DNA of 64,000 nt from Marivita sp. S6314. Its GTDB lineage: Bacteria > Pseudomonadota > Alphaproteobacteria > Rhodobacterales > Rhodobacteraceae. Position numbers and translations under genes: made by a program. The notes under the pieces were generated by a model, which saw only the letters and a program-made list of their open reading frames with translations, ran no database searches and had not been told where the DNA came from. The number at the start of each line of letters is the position of its first letter. The first letter of the stretch is position 1. Of the stretch, positions 52,348 through 61,739 are shown piece by piece. The stretch spans positions 620,001 through 684,000 of the forward strand of contig NZ_JALKAO010000003.1 in assembly GCF_023015985.1 (NCBI RefSeq), in the 5' to 3' direction.

Positions 52348-53591
52348 GCTTGCTTGGCCTTTTCGCGCAGCGTCTTGACCGCGTCCGGGTCGTCGATCCG
52401 ACGATCAATGATGCCCAGGGCGCTGTCGCGCGCGGCCTCTGCCGCCTGTGCCAGTTCGGACCAGTCGCTGCGGCTCAGCCGGTTGGTGGCTTTCAGCATC
52501 TGCGCCATCACGTCAAACCGGTTGCCGCCGTCCTGCATCAGCGCGGAATACCCGTCCTGTATCAGGTTCTTTGCAGACACACTGCCAATGATGACACGCG
52601 GATAGCGCACCTCAGTCTCGCGGTCCTCGTCCGTCATCCTCTGGCCCAGATCCCACAGGATGCGTTCGATGCGGTGGATCACGTCAATCGCGGTGCCGGG
52701 ATCGTTGACGCCCGGGGACAACGCCCGCGAGGCCACCTCTGACAGGATCACGATGCCAAAGCGCGCGTCCTGTTCAAACGTGCGTTCGTCGCCCAAGGTG
52801 AAATTGTCGATCAACGCCTCGGGGTCATCGGACCGGTCCACATAGGCCAAGGGCATGCCCTTGAGCACCCAGCTGCCGGGCGGTGTGGTGACCCACAAAT
52901 TCGCGTCCGCGTCCTCAAGCTTTTCATTAAGCTCGGAAAGGCTGATGAATTGCACGAACCCGGATTTCGGCGACAACAAGGGGAGCGCCCCATCGGGGAG
53001 CCGCGGTGCATTTGATGCAGGCCGCGCACCAAGATTGGGCCGCTTGGCCAGACTGACCAATGGCGGCGTCGCGGTCTTTTCGACAAGCGCCAGCGTGTGA
53101 TCAAGGCTGCCCAACTGGCTGAGATGAGCAATCCAGCGCAGGATGGCCACGATGATCAGGAAGATGCAGATCAGCGTCATGGCAAACACGATGACCGCAG
53201 CGGAGTCGCCATAGTAATGTGCCCGGAACATCACGATGGCCCCAAGCGAAAACAGAAACGCGCCGACAAACACCGACATGACATTTTGCGTGGTCATGTC
53301 TTGCATCAGTATACGGTAAACACGCGGGGTGGCCTGACCGGCGGCGGACCGGAAGGCCGACACCATGATACCCAGAGAAAACGTGGTCACGGCCAGCATG
53401 GACGACGCAAGGATGTTCAGGATCGGCAGAACCGCGTCGCGGGAAAACCGCTCGACCAGACTTTCGGGAAGCGACCTGTCCAGAAGCGGCGCGATCAGAG
53501 CAATTACCAACGCTGCTGCGCCAAAAGCCGAGATCCGGATGCCCGGTTGCCGCCAGAGCCGGTTGATCAAGAGCCACAGTCGCGCGCGCAT
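52344..53591 (-). CDS. DUF2254 membrane protein
   Basis: Protein of 415 residues with four hydrophobic helices in the first 150 residues (IRISAFGAAALVIALIAP; LPILNILASSMLAVTTFSLGI; VFVGAFLFSLGAIVMF; VFAMTLICIFLIIVAIL) and a long soluble domain. The stretch LARKR-free loop with SALSPGVNDPGTAIDV-like residues (ASRALSPGVNDPGTAID) is characteristic of DUF2254. The family is uncharacterised. Its ATG shares one base with the stop of the gamma-glutamylcyclotransferase-like gene (TGATG), so the two are translationally coupled. Confidence 0.85.
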   Translation of the reverse strand: MRARLWLLINRLWRQPGIRISAFGAAALVIALIAPLLDRSLPESLVERFSRDAVLPILNILASSMLAVTTFSLGIMVSAFRSAAGQATPRVYRILMQDMTTQNVMSVFVGAFLFSLGAIVMFRAHYYGDSAAVIVFAMTLICIFLIIVAILRWIAHLSQLGSLDHTLALVEKTATPPLVSLAKRPNLGARPASNAPRLPDGALPLLSPKSGFVQFISLSELNEKLEDADANLWVTTPPGSWVLKGMPLAYVDRSDDPEALIDNFTLGDERTFEQDARFGIVILSEVASRALSPGVNDPGTAIDVIHRIERILWDLGQRMTDEDRETEVRYPRVIIGSVSAKNLIQDGYSALMQDGGNRFDVMAQMLKATNRLSRSDWSELAQAAEAARDSALGIIDRRIDDPDAVKTLREKAKQA

Positions 53592-54166
53592 CAGGCAAGC
53601 ACCCGCACGCGCAGATCACTGAGAAGATCATCGACACATTCCCGTTCGGTCAGGCTCAGCACCTGGGCACGGGGATAGATCGGCGCGTCGCGATCATTGA
53701 GCACGCAAGTGTCCCACCCTTCGGTGCCATGGGCAAAGCGCGTCGCACCGTCTTCGCCAAAATGGTGCAGGTAGCCCTGAATGACGGCATCGACATAACT
53801 GAGCAGGATGGGATGGTCCTCGTCCGGCGGTGCGGCATGGTCAGGTGGAATGGCGTAGATCGAGACATCGCGCACCGCCACGGCGGTGTGGCTGACCGTT
53901 TCGGTGACCAGAATGCGGTCATAGGCATATTCCCGCGCGTCCAGATCGGCCCAGTTGTCGTCCGGCACCGGTGCGATGACACCGTCAATCGTTGCATCCG
54001 CATCGCGCACCACCGACAGAAACGCCGCCGGACGCACCGGCGCGCGATGCCAGACACGCCGCCAGCCGGAAATCTGCGATGGATGGATGGGATCGAACTG
54101 GTGTGTCATGCGGTTCACCAGCGAGCCATAGCCAAAGAAATGAGGGTGTTTGACGGAATTAGACAC
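53591..54166 (-). CDS. Gamma-glutamylcyclotransferase-like protein
   Basis: Protein of 191 residues. It starts HFFGYGSLVNRMTHQF, the phosphate-binding FGYGSL loop of the gamma-glutamylcyclotransferase fold. Later blocks are GVIAPVPDDNWADLDAREYAY and the active-region DAVIQGYLHHFG. Members cleave gamma-glutamyl peptides to 5-oxoproline, or have other amide activities; specificity is unknown. Its start codon lies 12 bp from the FNR-type box at 54178-54191, and it overlaps the next gene of the same strand by one base. Confidence 0.85.
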   Translation of the reverse strand: MSNSVKHPHFFGYGSLVNRMTHQFDPIHPSQISGWRRVWHRAPVRPAAFLSVVRDADATIDGVIAPVPDDNWADLDAREYAYDRILVTETVSHTAVAVRDVSIYAIPPDHAAPPDEDHPILLSYVDAVIQGYLHHFGEDGATRFAHGTEGWDTCVLNDRDAPIYPRAQVLSLTERECVDDLLSDLRVRVLA

Positions 54167-54177
54167 GTATCGCCCGT

Positions 54178-54191
54178 TTGATGTATATCAA
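54178..54191. promoter_or_regulatory. Perfect FNR/FnrL-type box
   Basis: The 14 bases TTGATGTATATCAA match the FNR consensus TTGAT-N4-ATCAA exactly. A -10-like TAGCAT at 54213-54218 would give a start near 54226, placing the box centre about 41 bp upstream, the class II activator position, for the Rrf2 gene. On the other side the centre is about 18 bp from the start of the gamma-glutamylcyclotransferase gene, where binding would repress. Oxygen-responsive control by FnrL is inferred. Confidence 0.75.
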
Positions 54192-54247
54192 GGACAGCTT
54201 TGCACGAAGCGATAGCATTGGCCAACTGAACAAAAAGGATGTTTCCC

Positions 54248-54718
54248 TTGCGAGTGACCAAACGGACCAATATCGCGATGCGCGTCCTGATGTTTTGTGC
54301 GGCAAATGCCGGACGGCTGGTGACGAAAGCAGAAATCGCTGAGTGCTGCAATGCCTCTGAAAACCATCTTGCCCAGGTGATCAATCAACTTGGTCAGCTC
54401 GGTTTTCTTCACACACAACGCGGACGCAACGGCGGATTGTCCCTTGGGCGCCCCGCCGAAGACATCAAGATCGGCGACGTGTTCCGCGTTCTTGAAGCGC
54501 CCGTGCCTCTGGCCGAATGCTTTGCGGATGTCGACAACACCTGCCCGCTGACAGAGGCATGTCGCCTGCGCACCGCGCTGACCGACGCGGTCGAGGCGTT
54601 TTACCGCTCGCTGGACCCCATCACGCTGGATGCCCTGATTTGTCAGAACGAGGCGCTGATGAATATTCTGAACCCGGGCAAGGGCTGCGCGGAACGAGAT
54701 GCCGCGCTGGCCGTTTGA
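54248..54718 (+). CDS. Rrf2 family regulator, NsrR-like, Fe-S cysteines present
   Basis: Regulator of about 156 residues. It begins RVTKRTNIAMRVLMFCAAN, a typical Rrf2/NsrR start, with the winged HTH through HLAQVINQLGQLGFLHTQRG. Three cysteines at C91, C99 and C105 (AECFADVDNTCPLTEACRL) form the iron-sulfur cluster site of NsrR/IscR-type members. NsrR senses nitric oxide through this cluster. The start is inferred as TTG 54248 because AAGGA lies eight bases upstream; the ATG at 54239 lies too close to that site. A perfect FNR-type box lies upstream. Confidence 0.9.
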   Translation: MRVTKRTNIAMRVLMFCAANAGRLVTKAEIAECCNASENHLAQVINQLGQLGFLHTQRGRNGGLSLGRPAEDIKIGDVFRVLEAPVPLAECFADVDNTCPLTEACRLRTALTDAVEAFYRSLDPITLDALICQNEALMNILNPGKGCAERDAALAV

Positions 54719-54764
54719 CCACTTGAGCCGGATCGCGATTCGGTCTACCACTGTACACATCCAC

Positions 54765-54918
54765 GATGGGAGAATCGGCACAGCCGGTGCCGAAGGAGCA
54801 ACCGCCCCCGGAAACTCTCAGGCTGAAGGACCGTCGCGGAAATAAACTCTGGAGAGATCTTGGCATTGCCCAAGGCGCCGAAGGGATAACGATCTCAGGC
54901 AAAAGGACAGAGGGGGCA
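54765..54918 (+). promoter_or_regulatory. Tandem glycine riboswitch (gcv leader)
   Basis: Two successive glycine aptamers. The first runs from GATGGGAGAATCGG through CGCCCCCGGAAACTCTCAGGC to GGACCGTC. The second runs from CTCTGGAGAGATC through GCGCCGAAGGGATAACG and CTCAGGCAAAAGGACAGAG. Both show the diagnostic GGAGAG, GCCGAAGG and CTCAGGC-AAA(A)GGAC elements. It sits directly upstream of gcvT, and glycine binding is expected to turn the operon on, as in the characterised class. Confidence 0.93.
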
Positions 54919-54925
54919 TAGGACG

Positions 54926-54944
54926 AATGCGCATCGCGCATTTT
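54926..54944 (+). terminator. Hairpin in the riboswitch expression platform
   Basis: Stem AATGCGC / GCGCATT with a 3-base loop and two further Ts, 8 bp after the second aptamer and 56 bp before the gcvT GTG. It could be the conditional terminator or an anti-ribosome-site element of the riboswitch. Confidence 0.45.
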
Positions 54945-54999
54945 GGAATATGCCGGATGTTTCTTAGAAATCGCCCGGCCCGTTGGGAAGGGATATAGC

Positions 55000-56124
55000 G
55001 TGAGCGATTTACACCGCACGCCGCTTTACGATCTGCACGTTTCGCTGGGTGCGAAAATGGTGCCGTTTGCGGGATATGACATGCCCGTTCAATACAAGCT
55101 TGGCGTGATGAAAGAGCACCTGCACTGCCGTGCGGCCGCCGGGCTGTTCGATGTCAGCCATATGGGCCAGGTGATCTTGCGCGCGCCCGATCCCGAGGCG
55201 GCAAAGCGGGCACTGGAAACGCTGATCCCGCAGGATGTGCTTGGGTTGGCCGAAGGTCGTCAGCGCTACGGGTTTTTCACCAACGAGGCCGGCGGCATCG
55301 AAGACGATCTGATGTTCGCCAACCGGGGGGATCATCTCTACGTCGTGGTGAACGCGGCTTGCAAAGACGCCGATGTGGCCCGGATGCGCGCCGCGCTTGA
55401 ACCCGATGTTACCGTGAAACTGCTGGAGAACCGCGCGCTTCTGGCGCTGCAGGGCCCAAAGGCCGAAGCCGTTCTGGCTGAACACCATCCAATGGTTGCC
55501 GAGATGGCGTTCATGGACGTCGCAACCGTGCCGCTGGCCGGGGCGGAATGCTGGGTGTCGCGGTCAGGATATACCGGCGAAGACGGGTTCGAGATTTCGG
55601 TGCCCGTCGCCGCTGCCGAAGATCTGGCCAAGGCGTTGCTGGCCCATGACGCGGTCGAAGCCATCGGTTTGGGGGCGCGCGACTCGCTGCGGCTCGAAGC
55701 GGGATTGTGCCTCTATGGCCATGACATTGACGCCCAAATCTCGCCGGTCGAGGCAGGTCTGACCTGGGCCATCCAGAAATCCCGCCGCACCGGCGGTGAC
55801 CGTCAGGGCGGGTTCCCGGGCGACACGCGCATCCTTGGCGAAATGGCCGATGGCGTGGCGCGCAAACGCGTTGGGCTTCTGCCGGAAGGCCGCGCGCCCA
55901 TGCGCGAAGGCACAGCCTTGTTTGCAAGCGCCGACGCCACAGCGCCGGTTGGCACGGTCACGTCGGGTGGTTTTGGCCCGACCGTCGGGACACCCGTCGC
56001 CATGGGATATGTGGACGCGGAACATGCCGCGGTTGGCACCGCGCTGTTTGGCGAAGTGCGGGGCAAACGCTTGCCTGTTGCGGTCGCAAAAACGCCCTTC
56101 GCGGCACCTGGTTTCAAACGATAA
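55000..56124 (+). CDS. gcvT: Glycine cleavage system T protein (aminomethyltransferase)
   Basis: Folate-dependent enzyme of 374 residues transferring the methylene group from the GcvH-bound intermediate to tetrahydrofolate and releasing ammonia. It starts with the family's LHRTPLYDLHVSLGAKMVPFA, and contains FDVSHMGQ and ARDSLRLEAGLCLYGHDI. The start is GTG 55000, preceded by GGGAAGGGA; the longer frame begins within the riboswitch leader and is not conserved. First gene of the operon. Confidence 0.95.
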   Translation: MSDLHRTPLYDLHVSLGAKMVPFAGYDMPVQYKLGVMKEHLHCRAAAGLFDVSHMGQVILRAPDPEAAKRALETLIPQDVLGLAEGRQRYGFFTNEAGGIEDDLMFANRGDHLYVVVNAACKDADVARMRAALEPDVTVKLLENRALLALQGPKAEAVLAEHHPMVAEMAFMDVATVPLAGAECWVSRSGYTGEDGFEISVPVAAAEDLAKALLAHDAVEAIGLGARDSLRLEAGLCLYGHDIDAQISPVEAGLTWAIQKSRRTGGDRQGGFPGDTRILGEMADGVARKRVGLLPEGRAPMREGTALFASADATAPVGTVTSGGFGPTVGTPVAMGYVDAEHAAVGTALFGEVRGKRLPVAVAKTPFAAPGFKR

Positions 56125-56142
56125 TCCATCAAAGAGGGACTT

Positions 56143-56502
56143 ATGAAGTACACTGAAGAACATGAATGGCTGCGGGTCGAAGGCGACGAAGTCGTGGTCG
56201 GGATCACCGCACACGCGGCCGAACAATTGGGGGATGTCGTGTTCGTCGAACTGCCCGATGCCGGCACGACCGTCAGCAAGGATGACGAGATCGTCGTGAT
56301 CGAATCCGTGAAAGCGGCATCCGACATTCTGGCCCCGCTGGACGGGGAAATCACCGAAGTGAATGAGGCGCTGGTGGATGAACCCAGCAAGGTCAACGAC
56401 GATCCCGAGGGCGAGGCGTGGTTCTTCAAGTTGAAGATTGAAGACATGTCGGCGCTGGACGACCTGATGGATGAAGCCGCCTACAAGGCCTTCATCGGCT
56501 GA
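56143..56502 (+). CDS. gcvH: Glycine cleavage system H protein
   Basis: Lipoyl carrier of 119 residues that shuttles the aminomethyl group between GcvP and GcvT. It begins [10 protein letters not shown] and carries the lipoylation lysine K57 in [11 protein letters not shown]. It follows gcvT by 18 bp with AGAGGGA as ribosome site. The acidic C-terminus ([18 protein letters not shown]) is normal for the family. Confidence 0.97.
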   Translation: MKYTEEHEWLRVEGDEVVVGITAHAAEQLGDVVFVELPDAGTTVSKDDEIVVIESVKAASDILAPLDGEITEVNEALVDEPSKVNDDPEGEAWFFKLKIEDMSALDDLMDEAAYKAFIG

Positions 56503-56606
56503 TCTACCAACTGCCCCGGCGCGTCATGTGCAAGTGTCGGGGCGGTCTGCTTTTGAAAACTGATCTCAAGAGACGGCGCGCCGTTTCGACTCGCAAGGAG
56601 AGTGCC

Positions 56607-59450
56607 ATGGGTTACGATGCCATCGACTATTTACCCTATGATTTCGCCAACCGACGCCATATCGGCCCGTCGCCCGCTGAAATGGCCGACATGCTGGCCG
56701 CCCTTGGCGTCTCGACCCTCGATGACCTGATCGACCAGACGGTGCCGGAATCGATCCGTCAGGAAAAACCGCTCGACTTTGGCAAAGCCCTGTCCGAGCG
56801 CGAATTGATGTGGCACATGCGCCAGACCGCGTCCAAGAACAAGGTTCTCACGTCGCTGATCGGCATGGGCTACCACGGCACGGTCACCCCGCCGGCAATC
56901 CAGCGCAACGTGTTTGAAAACCCGGCCTGGTACACCGCCTATACACCCTACCAGCCCGAGATTTCGCAAGGCCGGCTTGAGGCGCTCTTGAACTACCAGA
57001 CGATGGTCAGCGATCTGACCGGGCTGGAGATTGCCAACGCCTCCTTGCTTGACGAAGCCACCGCCTGCGCCGAAGCGATGACCATGGCGCAGCGTGTTGC
57101 CAAATCCAAAGCCAAGGCGTTTTTCGTTGATGAAAACTGCCACCCGCAGAACATCTCGGTCATGAAAACGCGCGCCGCGCCCTTGGGAATCGAGATCATC
57201 GTTGATGATGTCGCCAACATGGACCCCGAGGCGGTCTTCGGGGCCGTCTTCCAGTATCCCGGCACCTATGGCCATTTGAGAGATTTCACAGACGACATCG
57301 CAGCCCTGCACGCGGCCAAGGCAATTGCCATCATGTCGGCTGATCCGATGGCGCTCTGCCTGCTGAAAGAGCCGGGTGCGATGGGCGCGGATATCGCGGT
57401 GGGGTCTACCCAGCGCTTTGGCGTGCCTTTGGGATATGGGGGTCCACACGCGGCCTACATGGCGACCAAAGACGCCTATAAACGCGCGATGCCGGGACGG
57501 ATTGTCGGGATCTCCATCGACAGCCACGGCAACAAGGCCTACCGCCTGTCCCTTCAGACCCGCGAACAACATATCCGCCGCGAAAAAGCGACATCGAACG
57601 TTTGCACCGCGCAGGCGCTGCTGGCCGTGATGGCCGGGTTCTATGCCGTGTTCCATGGGCCGAAGGGACTGCGCGCGATTGCACAGCGCATTCACCGCAA
57701 GACCGTGCGTCTGGCCAAAGGGCTGGAAGCTGCGGGCTTCAAGGTCGAACCAAAGGCGTATTTCGACACGATCACCGTTGATGTCGGCCTGCTCCAGCGC
57801 GGTGTGCTGCAGGCCGCCGTGCGCGAAGGTCTGAACCTGCGGGCTGTGGGCGACACCAAGGTCGGCATCACGCTGGACGAACGGTCTCGCCCCGCAACGA
57901 TCGAAGCGGTGTGGCGCGCGTTTGGATTGCTCAAGGCCGATGACAATCTGACCCCGGAATACCGTTTGCCCGACGCGCTGATCCGTACGTCCGAGTATCT
58001 TCAGCACGACGTGTTCCACATGAACCGCGCGGAAACCGAAATGATGCGCTACATGCGCCGACTGGCGGACCGCGATCTGGCGCTGGACCGCGCGATGATC
58101 CCGCTGGGGTCCTGCACGATGAAGCTCAATTCAGCGGCGGAAATGATGCCGGTCAGCTGGCGGGAATTTGCAGATATTCACCCCTATGTTCCCGATGATC
58201 AGGTCGAGGGCTATCACGAACTGATCAACAGCCTGAACGCCAAACTGTGCGACATCACCGGCTATGATGCGATTTCGATGCAGCCCAACTCGGGGGCGCA
58301 GGGCGAATATGCCGGTCTTTTGTCGATTGCCGGGTATCACCGGGCCAACGGGCAGGGGCATCGCAACATCTGCCTTATTCCGGTCAACGCGCACGGCACC
58401 AACCCGGCCTCTGCACAGATGGTCGGATGGAAAGTGGTTCCCGTGAAATGCGACGATAACGGGTCCATTGATCTTGAGGATTTCCGCGCCAAGGCCGAAC
58501 AGCATTCGGACAACCTTGCCGGGACGATGATCACCTACCCGTCAACGCATGGCGTCTTCGAAGGCACGGTGAAGGATGTCTGCAAGATCACCCATGATCA
58601 CGGCGGTCAGGTCTATATCGACGGGGCCAACATGAACGCGATGGTCGGCTTGTCCCGACCCGGCGATCTGGGCGGCGATGTCAGCCACCTCAACCTGCAC
58701 AAGACGTTCTGCATCCCGCATGGCGGGGGTGGACCGGGCATGGGCCCGATTGGGGTCAAAGCGCATCTGGTGCCACATCTGCCATCTGATCCGCTCAAGG
58801 GCGAAGGCGCGGTCAGTGCGGCACCGTTCGGGTCTCCGTCGCTGTTGCCAATCTCGTGGGCCTACTGCCTGATGATGGGCGGCAACGGTCTCACGCAAGC
58901 CACACGCGTGGCGATCCTGAATGCCAACTACATCGCAACACGGCTGCAAGGGGCCTATGACGTGCTCTACCGTGGCGAACAGGGGCGCGTTGCGCACGAG
59001 TGTATTCTGGATGTACGCCCGTTCGAAAAGTCAGCCGGCGTGACGGTCGAAGACATCGCCAAGCGCCTGATTGATTGCGGCTTCCACGCCCCCACCATGA
59101 GCTGGCCCGTGGCGGGAACCCTGATGGTGGAACCAACCGAATCCGAAACCAAGGCAGAGCTTGACCGCTTCTGCGACGCGATGCTGGCAATCCGCGAGGA
59201 AATCCGCGCCATCGAAAAGGACGAGATGGATGCAGAGAACAACCCGTTGAAACTGGCACCGCACACGATGGAGGATCTCGTGAAAGACTGGGATCGCCCA
59301 TATTCGCGGGAACAGGGATGTTTCCCACCCGGAGCGTTCCGCGTCGACAAATACTGGCCTCCGGTCAACCGTGTCGACAACGCCTATGGCGACCGGCATC
59401 TGGTGTGCACATGCCCACCCATGGAAAGCTACCAGGAGGCTGCGGAGTAA
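56607..59450 (+). CDS. gcvP: Glycine dehydrogenase (decarboxylating), P protein
   Basis: PLP enzyme of 947 residues that decarboxylates glycine and loads GcvH. It is the fused full-length type, with both halves homologous to aspartate-aminotransferase-fold subunits. It begins [18 protein letters not shown]; the PLP lysine is in [21 protein letters not shown] 56607 is preceded by AAGGAGAG. The 104-bp gap from gcvH has no terminator, so the three genes form one operon, ending at the terminator at 59495. Confidence 0.97.
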   Translation: MGYDAIDYLPYDFANRRHIGPSPAEMADMLAALGVSTLDDLIDQTVPESIRQEKPLDFGKALSERELMWHMRQTASKNKVLTSLIGMGYHGTVTPPAIQRNVFENPAWYTAYTPYQPEISQGRLEALLNYQTMVSDLTGLEIANASLLDEATACAEAMTMAQRVAKSKAKAFFVDENCHPQNISVMKTRAAPLGIEIIVDDVANMDPEAVFGAVFQYPGTYGHLRDFTDDIAALHAAKAIAIMSADPMALCLLKEPGAMGADIAVGSTQRFGVPLGYGGPHAAYMATKDAYKRAMPGRIVGISIDSHGNKAYRLSLQTREQHIRREKATSNVCTAQALLAVMAGFYAVFHGPKGLRAIAQRIHRKTVRLAKGLEAAGFKVEPKAYFDTITVDVGLLQRGVLQAAVREGLNLRAVGDTKVGITLDERSRPATIEAVWRAFGLLKADDNLTPEYRLPDALIRTSEYLQHDVFHMNRAETEMMRYMRRLADRDLALDRAMIPLGSCTMKLNSAAEMMPVSWREFADIHPYVPDDQVEGYHELINSLNAKLCDITGYDAISMQPNSGAQGEYAGLLSIAGYHRANGQGHRNICLIPVNAHGTNPASAQMVGWKVVPVKCDDNGSIDLEDFRAKAEQHSDNLAGTMITYPSTHGVFEGTVKDVCKITHDHGGQVYIDGANMNAMVGLSRPGDLGGDVSHLNLHKTFCIPHGGGGPGMGPIGVKAHLVPHLPSDPLKGEGAVSAAPFGSPSLLPISWAYCLMMGGNGLTQATRVAILNANYIATRLQGAYDVLYRGEQGRVAHECILDVRPFEKSAGVTVEDIAKRLIDCGFHAPTMSWPVAGTLMVEPTESETKAELDRFCDAMLAIREEIRAIEKDEMDAENNPLKLAPHTMEDLVKDWDRPYSREQGCFPPGAFRVDKYWPPVNRVDNAYGDRHLVCTCPPMESYQEAAE

Positions 59451-59494
59451 GCGCAGTTTCCCGTCAGCCTCGTTGACGTTCAAACAATCCAAAT

Positions 59495-59524
59495 GGCCCG
59501 GTCGTCCCCGCGATCGGGCCTTTT
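59495..59524 (+). terminator. Intrinsic terminator of the gcv operon
   Basis: Ten-bp stem GGCCCGGTCG / CGATCGGGCC (one G-U pair) with a 6-base loop, followed directly by TTTT, 44 bp past the gcvP stop. The structure is a classical rho-independent terminator separating gcvP from fabB. Confidence 0.85.
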
Positions 59525-59621
59525 GCGTTACAAAACCGAATGTCCGGGGGCGCTGGCAATCTGCTTGCCCCTCCCCCCCACATTCCCCTACACACACTTG
59601 CAACAATTGTAAGGAGCCGTG

Positions 59622-60851
59622 ATGCGCCGAGTTGTCGTAACCGGATTGGGGATTGTCTCGTCCATCGGGACCAACAAAGACGCCGTTCTGGCCTCGCTCA
59701 AGGCAGGCACGTCGGGAATTACCGCGAATGCGGATATGCAGGAACACGGGTTCCGGTCGCAGGTCGCGGGTGCCATTGATCTGGATTTGGCAGACCATGT
59801 CGACAAACGCACGCTGCGGTTCATGGGGCCGGGTGCGGCCTATGCGCATATTGCGATGGGGCAGGCGATTGCCGATGCGGGCCTGACCGAGGCCGAGGTC
59901 ATCAACCCGATGACCGGTCTGATCGCAGGTTCGGGCGGGCCCTCCACGAGCGCGATGCTGGCGGCGCACCAGACGGTGCTCAAAACCGGGGCGACCAAAC
60001 GGATCGGTCCCTTTGCGGTGCCCAAGACGATGTCTTCGACCGTCAGTGCGAACCTTGCCACGGCGTACCAGATCAAGGGTATGAACATGTCGATCACCTC
60101 GGCCTGTTCCACATCCCTGCATTGCATCGGCATGGCCGCCCAACAGGTCGCGCTGGGTCAGCAGGACGTGATGTTCGCAGGCGGTGGGGAAGAGCTGGAC
60201 TGGACCTTGTCCTGCCTCTTCGACGCAATGGGCGCGATGTCTTCGAAATTCAACGACACCCCCGAGCGCGCAAGCCGCGCCTTTGACGCGGATCGCGACG
60301 GGTTCGTGATTTCGGGTGGCGGGGCCATCGTGGTGCTGGAACCGCTCGAACGGGCCTTGGTCCGGGGGGCCAACATTTATGCCGAAGTCACAGGGTTCTC
60401 CGCAACCTCCGACGGCGCCGACATGGTCGCGCCCTCCGGCGAAGGTGGCGAACGCGCGATGCGTGGCGCGCTGAAAACGCTCCCCGAGGGGCGCAAGGTC
60501 AGCTACATCAACGCACACGGCACATCGACGCCCGTGGGCGACGTGGGCGAGATTGAAGCGGTCCGCCGCGTGTTTGGCGATGGCCAGACACCGCCCGTCA
60601 GCTCGACCAAGTCCATGACCGGCCACAGCCAGGGCGCAACCGGCGCGCAAGAGGCGATATATTGCCTTCTGGCGCTGCAGAACGACTTCATCATCCCGTC
60701 AATCAACGTCGAAACGCTTGATCCAGCGTTGAAACCTGCTGAAATCGCCACCGAATTGGTGGAAAACGCAGGCCTTGATACGGTCATGACCAATTCCTTT
60801 GGCTTTGGTGGGACCAACGGGTCGATGTTGATGTCGAAATACACCGATTAA
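59622..60851 (+). CDS. fabB: Beta-ketoacyl-ACP synthase I
   Basis: Condensing enzyme of 409 residues for fatty acid elongation, with the KAS I role in unsaturated fatty acids. Active-site residues: cysteine in SITSACSTSLHC, histidine in NAHGTSTPVGD and histidine in SMTGHSQGATG; the C-terminal NSFGFGGTNG is conserved. ATG 59622 has AAGGAG upstream; a GTG lies immediately before it. It is followed by fabI after 17 bp. fabA, the usual first gene of a fabA-fabB-fabI set, is not upstream. Confidence 0.94.
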   Translation: MRRVVVTGLGIVSSIGTNKDAVLASLKAGTSGITANADMQEHGFRSQVAGAIDLDLADHVDKRTLRFMGPGAAYAHIAMGQAIADAGLTEAEVINPMTGLIAGSGGPSTSAMLAAHQTVLKTGATKRIGPFAVPKTMSSTVSANLATAYQIKGMNMSITSACSTSLHCIGMAAQQVALGQQDVMFAGGGEELDWTLSCLFDAMGAMSSKFNDTPERASRAFDADRDGFVISGGGAIVVLEPLERALVRGANIYAEVTGFSATSDGADMVAPSGEGGERAMRGALKTLPEGRKVSYINAHGTSTPVGDVGEIEAVRRVFGDGQTPPVSSTKSMTGHSQGATGAQEAIYCLLALQNDFIIPSINVETLDPALKPAEIATELVENAGLDTVMTNSFGFGGTNGSMLMSKYTD

Positions 60852-60868
60852 TCAGGACAGGTTGGACG

Positions 60869-61660
60869 ATGACAGGTCAGTTGCACGGCAAACGCGGTTT
60901 GATCATGGGGGTCGCCAATGAGCGCTCCATCGCGTGGGGCATCGCCAAGGCGATGGCAGAGGCCGGGGCAGAGCTGGCCTTCACCTATCAGGGCGACGCG
61001 TTCGGCAAACGGCTGGAGCCGCTGGCGGCTTCTGTCGGGTCTGACTTCATGGTGGATGTCGATGTGACGGATGACGCGTCTCTGGACGCGGCGTTTGAAC
61101 AGCTTGGCGCGCGCTGGCCGACGATTGATTTCGTGGTCCATGCCATCGCGTTTTCGGACAAATCCGAACTGACGGGCCGGATCCTGAACACATCGCGCGA
61201 CAACTTCAAAACCTCGCTCGATATCTCGGCCTACAGCTTTATCGACGTGGCCCGCCGCGCGCATCCGCTGATGGTGGACAATGGCGGCACGCTGCTGACG
61301 CTGACCTATATGGGCTCCACCCGCGTGACGCCGAATTACAACGTCATGGGCATCGCCAAGGCGGCGCTCGAAGCGTCGGTGAAATACCTTGCCAATGATC
61401 TTGGCCCCGAAGGCATCCGCGTGAACGCGATCTCTCCCGGTCCGATGAAAACGCTGGCGGGGGCCGCGATTGGCGGGGCGCGCAAGACCTACAAGCACAC
61501 CGACACCAACGCGCCGTTGCGATCCAATGCGACGCTTGAGGCGGTTGGAGGCACGGCGGTCTATCTGGCGTCAGACGCAGGGGCCTGTACCACTGGCGAA
61601 ACCATTCGCGTCGACGGTGGCTTCCACGTTCTGGGCATGCCGCAATACGAAAACCTCTGA
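60869..61660 (+). CDS. fabI: Enoyl-ACP reductase FabI
   Basis: NADH-dependent reductase of 263 residues completing each cycle of fatty acid synthesis. It has the FabI version of the SDR fold: GLIMGVANERSIAWGIA at the nucleotide site and the Y-x6-K catalytic pair in YNVMGIAK, with the preceding tyrosine in LTYMGSTRVTPNY. The C-terminus (TTGETIRVDGGFHVLGM) is typical. It forms an operon with fabB. Confidence 0.95.
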   Translation: MTGQLHGKRGLIMGVANERSIAWGIAKAMAEAGAELAFTYQGDAFGKRLEPLAASVGSDFMVDVDVTDDASLDAAFEQLGARWPTIDFVVHAIAFSDKSELTGRILNTSRDNFKTSLDISAYSFIDVARRAHPLMVDNGGTLLTLTYMGSTRVTPNYNVMGIAKAALEASVKYLANDLGPEGIRVNAISPGPMKTLAGAAIGGARKTYKHTDTNAPLRSNATLEAVGGTAVYLASDAGACTTGETIRVDGGFHVLGMPQYENL

Positions 61661-61739
61661 GAGGTGGCTGGCCGCTGCTTAGGTCGCGCGCAGCAAGAAC
61701 GCTAAGGTCACCACCCGTCGCGCGCTGAACGTTACACGC

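Noticed and set aside
56631-58019. 462-residue minus-strand open frame
   Set aside because: Entirely antisense to gcvP; no recognisable domain and no ribosome site.
59031-60650. 539-residue minus-strand open frame
   Set aside because: It is antisense to gcvP and fabB, whose products are fully conserved; high GC creates long stop-free shadow frames.
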